A DNA stretch of 64,000 nt, from contig CAUYUJ010003880.1 in assembly GCA_963575745.1 (NCBI GenBank), forward strand, positions 250,001-314,000, given 5' to 3'. Numbering within the stretch: the stretch's first letter is position 1; each line of letters opens with the position of its first letter. The notes under the pieces are model-generated. The model worked only from the letters and a program-made list of their open reading frames with translations. It had not been told where the DNA came from and did no database searches. Below, in pieces: positions 55,240 through 62,274 of the stretch. This DNA comes from Prorocentrum cordatum (taxonomy: Eukaryota; Sar; Dinophyceae; Prorocentrales; Prorocentraceae). Made by a program: the position numbers and the translations under genes.

Positions 55240-55420
55240 TAAGTACAAGAAGCAGGAACGGCATACACATACACTTTTGGCGCTCCGCGTGGATTTCTTG
55301 AATTCGCGCTGGACCCCCTCCCTGGCGCCGGAGTCGCCGCCATGGGGCCCAGCGCGGATCCAAGAAATCCGCGCGGAGCTCCAAAAGTTTACATGTATCC
55401 AGTTCTTCTTCGAGTAAGAC
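55240..55420. mobile_element. Foldback element FB1, complete copy
   Basis: The core 55273-55388 starts ACTTTTGGCGCTCCGCG and ends CGCGGAGCTCCAAAAGT. Stem blocks GGATTTCTTGAATTCGCGCT and AGCGCGGATCCAAGAAATCC are inverse. Weaker inverse similarity (AAGAAG ... ATACA) extends about 30 bp outward on each side. Confidence 0.8.
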
Positions 55421-55477
55421 CGTGCAGGGGATTGAGGAGATCTGGGATCTGAGGTCAGCTCGGGCATGCCCTCCTAC

Positions 55478-55577
55478 AGGTGGCTTCTGGAAGACAAGCG
55501 AAGCATAACAAAACACATGTCACACACAGGTGGCTTCTGGAAGACAAGCGAAGCATAACAAAACACACGTCACACAC
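55478..55577. repeat. 50-bp tandem duplication
   Basis: Two nearly identical copies of AGGTGGCTTCTGGAAGACAA, GCGAAGCATAACAAAACACA and GTCACACAC, differing at one base. Confidence 0.9.
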
Positions 55578-55625
55578 GTGGCCCAAAATAGCCGACGCTT
55601 CGCATCCAGGGCTGACACAAAAGAG

Positions 55626-55835
55626 ATGGTACGGTAGGTTTGCGTCGTGTCGACCAGCGGCGACCCCAGCGTGGGCGTTCAAGGTTGAACGCCGGCGGCG
55701 GCCCAGAGTCGATCGATGTTGAACGATCGGACGTTGCGGAGACGGCCGATCGTTCAAGGTTGAACGATCCAGCGCGGTGTCAGGAACCAACGCTGGGGTC
55801 GACACGACACGAACCTGCCGTATTCCCCCTGCAGG
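55626..55835. mobile_element. Foldback element FB2, complete copy
   Basis: The left arm GGTAGGTTTGCGTCGTGTCG ... GACCCCAGCG is inverse to CGCTGGGGTCGACACGACAC then GAACCTGCC at the right. The interior holds repeated TTCAAGGTTGAACGATC palindromes. A partial relative forms 1-215. Confidence 0.75.
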
Positions 55836-56045
55836 GGGACCTGCCCGACCTGAGGATGGAGAGGGGACCGGGCCCTCCCTGCAGCCGCCCTGCAAGAGGC
55901 CGCCGGCGCCGCCGCGGCCGCGCCGGCGCCGCCCGCGGACGCCGCGCCCGCCGCCGCGGAGGCCGCCAGGGGGGGGCGTCGGCGGACGTCGGCCGTCGAG
56001 CGTCGCGGCTGGCGTGAAGTCGGGCGCGTCCCTCTACAGGAGGGA
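55836..56045. repeat. GC-rich segment between two T1-like ends
   Basis: GCAGGGGGACCTGCCCGACC (about 55839-55858) resembles a T1 right end and GTCGGGCGCGTCCCTCTACA (about 56020-56039) a T1 left end. Between them is GCCGGCGCCGCCGCGG-type sequence. Either two fragmentary T1 copies or the ends of a larger element. Confidence 0.45.
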
Positions 56046-56299
56046 GATTCGAACACAGTAGACAAAAAGTCTTGGGGCCATTTTCGGCTGTGTTTCAAAC
56101 ATGTCTGGGCATGTTTAAACCGTGCTTTATTTAATCGCTTCGCTCATTCCGCCGGCCCACATTGCCTCGCCGTTGTCGGTTGTCGGGGTATTGTTGTCAA
56201 TGCGGTGCGGTTGGGCGGCTGCCAGTTTTCGGAGGCGGTGGGTGGCGGGTCAGAGGCCTCACGGATGTTGGTTGGTCTTTCGTGGTTGACCTCTCATGG
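56046..56299. other. No recognisable feature
   Basis: Short unique-looking stretch before the CTTGGGGCC repeats. Confidence 0.5.
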
Positions 56300-56930
56300 G
56301 CTTTTGGGAGGCAGTTTTGAAGCTTCTTGGGGGCCGTGTTTGGGCCTCTTGGGGGCCTCCTGGGGGCCTCTTCGGGCTGAAGGCTGGACTTTTCGGTTGC
56401 TGGTTCCCGTCTTGAGCCCCTCTTGGGGCTGTTTTGGGGCTTTCTTGGGCCGTCTTGGGCGCCTCTTGAGTTGTGCTGGGGCCATCTTGGGCAGTCTTGG
56501 AGCCCTCTTGGGCCCTCTTGGGCGCATCTTTTGGGCATGTTGGGCCATCCTGGGGCGATGTTGGGGGGTTCTTGGGGAGTCTTGGACGCTGTGAACCTCC
56601 GAGCGTCGTCTATGCCAGCAATGTACATTTTCCCATAAGGACATGGGGCGATTTCTGCTTGTTGGGACCCTCTTGGAGGGCCTCTTGAGGCTCTCTTGGA
56701 GCTTCTCGGCGGCGCCTAGGGCCGTCTGATGACCATCATGGGCGTCTTGGAGCAATCTTTCGGCGACTCGGGGCCCCTTGGACCGTCTCCTTGGGCATCG
56801 TCGGCCGATCTTTCGAGGACTCCAATGGCTCTTGGACCGTCTGTGCGCTCTCTTGAGGCCGTCTTGGGCGCCTTTTGGGCCGTCTGGGGGGCCTCCGGCA
56901 TCTCTGACGGGCACTTGCCGGGGCCTTGCC
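56300..56930. repeat. Degenerate CTTGGGGCC repeats
   Basis: Same family as at 25700-26430; Leu/Gly/Trp-rich frames are repeat translations. Confidence 0.75.
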
Positions 56931-57171
56931 GGGGACTTGCTGGGACTTTGGTGAGGTATTTGTCGCGTCGGGGCCCCCAGGGGCCGCCTCGCGCGCGCGA
57001 TTTTGTGATTGTTAACTTGTTACTGGAGATCTTAGCACGCCTCTGGCCCGTTGGCCCGGCGATGTTTTCGTCAAAATTCCGCGTCTAGGAGGACATGCCC
57101 GATTTATAGCTGGGGGTCGTCGTCGTCGTCGGTCATCAGAGGAAGAACGTCAAGGGAGGAAAAATTGTCCC

Positions 57172-57189
57172 TTCCACGACAATTGACGT
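57172..57189 (+). repeat. Target-site duplication, left copy (LINE)
   Basis: TTCCACGACAATTGACGT, identical to 58149-58166. Confidence 0.85.
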
Positions 57190-58148
57190 GGGAGCCAGTG
57201 TACGCGGACGACACGTTGCTCATAGACTCCGATACCTGAAAACCAGTTTGCGAGGGAGCTCGTGTACGCGGACGACACGTTGCTCATAGACTCCGACCCA
57301 GCCCTCGTTCAAGAGCTGATGCGCTGCATTGAGGAGTGCGGGGGCCAGTGCGGGCTGCAGTTCAATTGGGGCAAGTTGGAACTTATGAAAGTAAGGACCG
57401 AAGCTGATATTTTGGGACGCAACGAGGTCCCCATCCCAGCCAAGCAATCATTAACTTATCTCGGGACGTCTCTTGCTTCGGACGGGCGCATAGGCACAGA
57501 ACTGAGTCGGAGAATTGGGGCGGCCAGAAGTGACTTCAAGGTGCTTGCAAGAATATGGTCGCATTCGACTTTGAGTAGGAGACAGAAACTACGTATATTT
57601 AATGCTTGCGTTGTTTCCAAACTCACGTATGTATTATTCACTGCGTGTCTTAACCAGGCCGAGCGAAGACGGCTCGACGGGTTCCAGAATTATTGTCTCA
57701 GACGTATTTGCAGAGTCTCTCCGTCGTACATCAGTCGGGTGTCGAACCGTGCAGTTCTGCAGATCAGCCAACAGACGCCTCTGAGCCATAGTCTTGCGCG
57801 TAGACAGATGTTGTACATGGGCCATTTGGCGAGAAGACCAGACGAAGATCCAGTCAGAAGCTCGGTGTTTGAGCCGGGCGGTCTGGTTCTCAAGAGCCTT
57901 CTTGGGAAAAGGAGAAGAGGCCGCCCGAGACAGTCTTGGGGGCCCATGGTGCTGAAGAACTGCTTGAATGTTGCCGGCTCCCATGAACGACTTGCTGATT
58001 ACTTCCGCCGAGAGGGCGGTGCAGCTCGCAGGTGGGAGCAGGCGGTCAAAGCATGGGCGGCGTGCTGAAGGCATCCGTTTCCGTGCACATTTTCACCCAT
58101 TGCTCACGCGCTGTGGCCGGCGCAAGGCTTCTGTTCTGTTCTGTTCTG
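57190..58148 (+). mobile_element. 5'-truncated LINE insertion
   Basis: The 959-bp insert lies between identical 18-bp duplications. It contains only the C-terminal half of the reverse transcriptase frame plus a short 3' region ending in (TTCTG)n, the kind of short tandem tail used by some LINEs instead of poly(A). At its 5' end a 35-bp block (57198-57232) is repeated 64 bp later (57262-57296), a probable integration artefact. Confidence 0.85.
57226..58068 (+). CDS. LINE reverse transcriptase, C-terminal half
   Basis: An uninterrupted frame of 280 codons from just after a stop at 57223. It carries the RT catalytic motif C as LVYADDTLLIDSD (near 57260-57297), then CGLQFNWGKLELMKV, LTYLGTSLASDGRIGTELSR, KLRIFNACVVSKLTYVLF, RRLDGFQNYCLRRICRV, LARRQMLYMGHLARR and RGRPRQSWGPMVL before the stop at 58066-58068. 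This order fits the thumb and C-terminal region of non-LTR RTs common in dinoflagellates. The finger and palm part up to motif B is absent because of 5' truncation, so it cannot be active. The intact frame and the perfect target-site duplication suggest a recent insertion. No start codon is expected. Confidence 0.85.
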   Translation, partial: TPIPENQFARELVYADDTLLIDSDPALVQELMRCIEECGGQCGLQFNWGKLELMKVRTEADILGRNEVPIPAKQSLTYLGTSLASDGRIGTELSRRIGAARSDFKVLARIWSHSTLSRRQKLRIFNACVVSKLTYVLFTACLNQAERRRLDGFQNYCLRRICRVSPSYISRVSNRAVLQISQQTPLSHSLARRQMLYMGHLARRPDEDPVRSSVFEPGGLVLKSLLGKRRRGRPRQSWGPMVLKNCLNVAGSHERLADYFRREGGAARRWEQAVKAWAAC

Positions 58149-58150
58149 TT
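58131..58150 (+). repeat. (TTCTG)n 3' tail of the LINE
   Basis: CTTCTGTTCTGTTCTGTTC directly precedes the right target-site duplication. Confidence 0.75.
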
Positions 58151-58166
58151 CCACGACAATTGACGT
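58149..58166 (+). repeat. Target-site duplication, right copy (LINE)
   Basis: Identical to 57172-57189. The TT at its start may be shared with the TTCTG tail. Confidence 0.85.
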
Positions 58167-58179
58167 TTACGAAGCGGTC

Positions 58180-58880
58180 TGGGGATCGGGGACGTCTGGG
58201 GAAATCGGGGATGCCTGGGGATGCCTGGAGATGTCTGGAGAGGTCCGGGGATCGGGAAGTCTCGAGAAATCGGTGATGTCTTGCGATGTCTGGAGGTCTG
58301 GGGATCAGGGACGCCTGGGGAAATCGGGGATGTCTGGGGATGCCTGGAGATGACTGGAGAGGTCTGGGGATCGGGGAGGTCTGTGGATTCTGGGGATGCC
58401 TGGAGATTTCTGGAGAGGTCCGGGGATCGGGGCAGTCTGGGGAAATCGGGGATGTCTGGGGATGCCTGGAGATGTCTGGAAAGGTCTGGGGATCGGGGAC
58501 GTCCGGGGAAATCGGGGATGTCTGGGGATGCCTGGAGATGTCGGGAGAGGTCTGGGGATCGGGGACGTCTGGGGATGCCTGGGGATGCCTGGAGATGTCG
58601 GGAGAGGTCTGGGGATCGGGGACGTCTGGGGAAATCGGGGATGCCTGGGGATGCCTGGAGATGTCGGGAGAGGTCTGGGGATCGGGGCCGTCTGGGGAAA
58701 TCGGGGATGCCTGGGGATGCCTGGAGATGCCAGGAGAGGTCTGGGGATCGGGGCCGTCTGGGCAAGTCGGGCATGTCTGGGGATGCCTGGAGGAGATGTC
58801 GGGAGAGGTCTGGGGATCGGGGACGTCTGGGGAAACCGGGGATGCCTGGAGAGGTCTGGTCATCGGGGAGGTCTGGGGAG
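58180..58880. repeat. About 66-bp tandem repeat, about 11 units
   Basis: Units contain CTGGGGATCGGGGACGTCTG, GGGAAATCGGGGATGCCTGG and AGATGTCGGGAGAGGT, with some 45- to 63-bp variants. The array starts 14 bp after the LINE. Open frames run through it on both strands for compositional reasons. Confidence 0.9.
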
Positions 58881-59017
58881 CGGAGATCGGAGGCCGCTCC
58901 CCTTCGTGCACGCATACGCCTCCCCGAGCTGGGGATCTGATATTCCTCGGGCACGAGGGAGGGAGACCACGCCGCCGAGTTGACCACTCCTGGCTCCCCT
59001 CGCTAGTGGTGGTGTTA

Positions 59018-59155
59018 AGTCAGGCGTGTCTCCATACAGTTTAAAAATGGTCGGGGAACGGCTTTTAATGTTTGTTTTCCGACTATGCTGGGGTATCTTT
59101 GGACTATTTTTGATTTTCCGTCCACAGTCGCCCTGTAGGGGGGACATGCCCGACC
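59018..59155. mobile_element. TIR element, family T1, copy 3
   Basis: The left end AGTCAGGCGTGTCTCCATAC is inverse to the right end GTAGGGGGGACATGCCCGAC. The AT-rich interior is unrelated in sequence to the other copies. Confidence 0.75.
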
Positions 59156-59156
59156 T

Positions 59157-59344
59157 GATAGTGGGGCCGCTCTTCCCTGCTTCTGCTCGACGGGCGCACC
59201 CTCCGCCAGGCGCCGGCGGCCGCGGCCCCGGCGGCCGCCGGTGCTGCCGCGCCGCCTCCGGCCGCGGCGGGGACGGCGTCTGCCGCGGGAGCGCCAGCTG
59301 CGGCGGAGGCGCCGGCCTGGCCCCCTGAAGGGGCAAGGTCCTGT
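59157..59344. other. GC-rich palindromic stretch
   Basis: GGCCGCGGCCCCGGCGGCCG-type sequence, similar in composition to 55880-55970. No gene. Confidence 0.4.
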
Positions 59345-59433
59345 TCCTTTCTCTTCTCTTCTCTTCTCTTCTCTTCTCTTCTCTTCTCTTCTCTTCTCTT
59401 CTCTTCTCTTCTCTTCTCTTCTCTTCTCTTCTC
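59345..59433. repeat. (TCTTC)n microsatellite
   Basis: About 17 perfect pentanucleotide units. Confidence 0.95.
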
Positions 59434-59596
59434 CTCCTCCTCAGCAGGCTGGGCGGCACCTTTTCTCTGAGCTCGGCGGTGGGAGTGTTTCCACCGTCCC
59501 CCGGGGCGCCTGTGTCAGGGGCAATCGCCCGCAGGCGGGCCGGACCCCCTGCAGTCGAAGAAAAATCGACGCCATGAGCAGAAGCAAGCCATAAAC

Positions 59597-59644
59597 TTGT
59601 TGGCGCTCCTCGCGCATTTCTTGGAGCCGCGGTGGGCCCCCCTG
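59597..59644. mobile_element. Foldback FB1 copy, left part (interrupted)
   Basis: TTGGCGCTCCTCGCGCATTT then CTTGGAGCCGCGGTGGGCCC is the left FB1 arm. The element resumes at 61275, so the retrogene sits inside it. Confidence 0.8.
59628..59644 (+). repeat. Target-site duplication, left copy (retrogene)
   Basis: CGCGGTGGGCCCCCCTG, identical to 61275-61291, ends directly before the SL. Confidence 0.9.
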
Positions 59645-59666
59645 TCCGTAGCCATTTTGGCTCAAG
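59645..59666 (+). other. Complete dinoflagellate spliced-leader sequence
   Basis: TCCGTAGCCATTTTGG followed by CTCAAG is an exact match to the conserved dinoflagellate SL (first base T). It is followed by CTTCC, not by a GT splice donor, so it is a retroposed SL and not an SL RNA gene. Confidence 0.95.
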
Positions 59667-59748
59667 CTTCCGCAGTTGGTTGCAACTTGGAAGTCGCTGG
59701 CGACCCCGCCCTCTGCAAGCATCCGCCGAGCCGCAATGGCCCCCGCAC

Positions 59749-61198
59749 ATGCCGGAGCTGGAGGAGGTCCCTGTGCCAGCGGATGCGCAGGCACTGTGGG
59801 AGAGGAACGGCGGCCTGGAGCTCGACCCCGTGCTCGGCAGTGGAGCGGTCGTCCTGATGGACGCGGAGTGGATGGTGAGGCGAGCGCGCACTGGCGGCGT
59901 CCTCGAGCCGCGCCAGGCGTTGCCGCCGACGGCCTTCGTGCCCCACAGCGCCGTCAAGGCCGCCACGCCCTTAGACCTTGTGCCGTTGCTGCACATCGCG
60001 TGCATATCACACTGCTGGCTGCAGGCGAACCACCCGGATCCACGCGGGCACAACCTGCGCATCTTGGGCCAGGCCCTGCAGCTGCAGTTTCACTATGTAG
60101 TTCAAATGCGCAGCCGCTGGTGTGTATTCATGGACTTCTGCTGCATCCATCAAAACTGCAGGGACCGCGAGGGCGTTCCCCATCAGCGCACCTACCAGCG
60201 GCTCGAAGGCTCAGATTCTTTCGAGGACGATGCCCTCGGCCGCTTCGAGCTGGAGCATGCGCTCTTCAAGGAGGCATTGGGGAGCCTGGGGGCTTCTACT
60301 CCCACCCCGCCACTGTCGTCTTCATGCTGACGCGGTTTCCAGATGATTACGGCGATGCTGCAAAGTACACCCAGTCGGGCAACACGGAGCAGTACTTCAA
60401 CCGTGGCTGGTGCTTCTGCGAGTCCTCCTGGGCGATGCTGACGAAGCCGGCTGACGTATTGGACCTCGGCCGATCCACCGGAGCGGAGACCTACTACTAC
60501 GAGTTGGTGAGTACCTGCGCCGCGGGGCGCCGGGCGCCCTTCCTGCCCGACGCCTTCGACGTGGAGCTGCAGAGCAAGGGGTTCACCAACGGCAAGGACG
60601 ACCGTCCCCGGGTCGCCGAGCTCTACCGCTCCGCCTTCGCGCAGCGCTTCGAGGCCGCGGAGGATCTGCTCTACATTGGGCTGCAGTGGGGGGACGAGGA
60701 GGCGCAGCAGCTGGCCGCCGTGCTCGCCTCGGGCGCCGCGCCCCGGCTGGTGAGGCTCGACCTCGGCCGCAACCGCGTGGGCGACGAGGGCGCCGCGCGG
60801 CTGGCGGAGGCCCTGCGCGCCCCGGGCGCGCTGCCCCAGCTGCAGAAGCTCAACCTCGCCTTCATGGGCGACGAGGGCGCCGCGCGGCTGGCGGAGGCCC
60901 TGCGAGCCCCGGGCGCGCTGCCCTGGCTGCAGTGGCTCGACCTCCACAGCAATCGCGTGGGCGACGAGGGCGCCGCGCGGCTGGCGGAGGCCCTGCGCGC
61001 CCCGGGCGCGCTGCCCCAGCTGCAGAAGCTCAACCTCGCCTTCAACCGCGTGGGCGACGAGGGCGCCGCGCGCTGCCCCGGCTGCAGAAGCTCAACCTCG
61101 CCTTCAACCCGCTCGGCGGGCCGGGCCGGGCGGCGCTGCGCGCCGCGTGGGCGGAGGCCGGGCGCCCGGAGGTCGGCCTGGATCTCGGCGACTACTGA
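59749..61198 (+). pseudogene. HET-like domain plus leucine-rich-repeat protein (retrocopy)
   Basis: The start is ATG 59749 (MPELEEVPVPADAQALWERN), 82 bases after the SL. The N-terminal domain has ISHCWLQANHPDPRGHNLRI, CVFMDFCCIHQN, FYSHPATVVFMLTRFPDDYG and YFNRGWCFCESSWAML. The order SxCW, DxxCIxQ, RGWCxxE recalls the fungal heterokaryon-incompatibility (HET) domain; a TIR-like fold is an alternative. A linker (FTNGKDDRPRVAELYRSAF) leads to 28-residue LRRs of the NLRC3/ribonuclease-inhibitor type (RLDLGRNRVGDEGAARLAEA and repeats, 60750-61100), ending LDLGDY at TGA 61196-61198. The frame shifts once in a G5 run near 60286-60290. It shifts again near 61072, where 31 bp are missing from the fourth LRR. 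About 483 residues if intact. Function is inferred only as innate-immunity-like sensing or scaffolding; this copy looks broken. Confidence 0.7.
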
Positions 61199-61248
61199 GG
61201 AGGGCTGGGCGCGGCGCGGCGCGCGGCCGTCCGAGGCGCGCGGCGCGG

Positions 61249-61274
61249 AAAAAAAGGGGGGGGGAAACAAAAAA
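61249..61274 (+). other. A-rich tail of the retrogene
   Basis: Seven A, nine G, then AAACAAAAAA up to the duplication; probably a degraded poly(A) tail. Confidence 0.7.
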
Positions 61275-61390
61275 CGCGGTGGGCCCCCCTGGCGGCGCCT
61301 CCGGCGCCGCCCCTGGCGCCCTCGGCGCGCCAGGGAGGGGGTCCCAGCGCAGATCCAAAGAAATCTGCGCGGAGCGCCCCGTGGCTTTTT
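61275..61390. mobile_element. Foldback FB1 copy, right part (interrupted)
   Basis: It starts with the second target-site duplication (61275-61291), then GGCGGCGCCTCCGGCGCCGC and AAGAAATCTGCGCGGAGCGC. Joined to 59597-59644 it restores an FB1 stem-loop. Confidence 0.8.
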
Positions 61391-61899
61391 TTTGTCTTCT
61401 ATGCATGCACAGCCGGGAACGTTTTGAGCGCCGCGCGGAGCTCCGAGCATCGAGGGAAGCCGGTGCGCTCTCGCGGGCGTCGGGCGCACCGGTTCGGTTC
61501 GAGGCGCGGGCCCCCCAGAGAGCTGGAGCCCCTCCCTTGGGGTTCCTGTTCTGCCAGAGGCGCTCGGAAGACTCCGGCTGGAGGTTCTGCAGGGGCAAGA
61601 CCAGTGGGGAGAAGGAAGCCGTAGAGGCGGACCGAGGTACCAGGTCGTCGTGGCCGGTCTGGGGAGGGTGCCCCAGTGTTCTTCTCGTGTCTGTTGGAAA
61701 TTCCTTCGCCTTGCTCTCTTGCACGCCGGACAATCTGCCCATCGGTGGCCCCGATTTATCAGCGCCACGCGGGTGCGGAGTGCCTCCTTGCCTCGCCGCC
61801 GACGGGACCAAGTTTGTTGGCTATTCTGGTGCATCCTGGGCGGGGGAAGCCGCGCAGTCGGACCGAGGTATAAGATTCCAGGCCTCCAAAATTCGGGGG
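61391..61899. other. No recognisable gene
   Basis: About 500 bp without protein or RNA motifs. Confidence 0.5.
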
Positions 61900-62065
61900 T
61901 TGACAGACCTCCTATTGTGACACGTCGACTAGCGAATTGGCCGTTTTCGGTTCGCGAGTGGGCGTCGCGGCCGTCGTTCGTGCGGGTCCAGGTCCGTCGG
62001 CTTCGGTCCCAGGCCGTTTTCACTACATGCTGGCTTAGTAAAGAGAGGTTTGTCCACCGCCAAGA
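61900..62065. repeat. Dispersed repeat shared with 20779-20955
   Basis: Second copy in the same orientation; it ends where the T2 element begins. Confidence 0.8.
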
Positions 62066-62067
62066 AA

Positions 62068-62274
62068 TGGGATCCGAGCAGATGGGCTCGAAGGATGGCG
62101 CCGCCTCGCCGACGCATCGGCGATGCGGCTCGATGTGGAACCCGATATTCTCCCCGTCGACGTCGCCAATGCATCGCCGACGTCGGCGATTGATCGCCAA
62201 TGCCTCGCCGATGCATCGGCGATGCATTCGCGATGCGGGGCGATCCTCCGACCCCATCTACTCGGACCCCATCT
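62068..62274. mobile_element. TIR element, family T2, copy 2
   Basis: The left end GGGATCCGAGCAGATGGGCT then CGAAGGATGGC is inverse to GCGATCCTCCGACCCCATCT then ACTCGGACCCCATCT at the right (arms about 40 bp). The interior has GCCGATGCATCGGCGATGC palindromes. Same family as 54425-54627. Confidence 0.8.

Larger units (their letters stand above)
59645..61274 (+). mobile_element. Processed retrogene with full-length spliced leader
   Basis: The 1630-bp insert has the signature of reverse-transcribed, SL-trans-spliced mRNA: it starts with the complete 22-nt dinoflagellate SL, carries a 5' UTR and an intron-free coding region, ends in an A-rich tail (61249-61274) and is flanked by perfect 17-bp duplications. 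It interrupts an FB1 foldback. Confidence 0.9.

Noticed and set aside
58046-59044. Frames of 240-310 codons with 22-residue repeats on both strands
   Set aside because: Translation of the 66-bp tandem repeat, without start context or domain.
59645-59700. SL RNA gene
   Set aside because: The SL is followed by CTTCCGCAG and coding sequence, not by a GT donor and SL RNA body; target-site duplications show it is part of a retrocopy.
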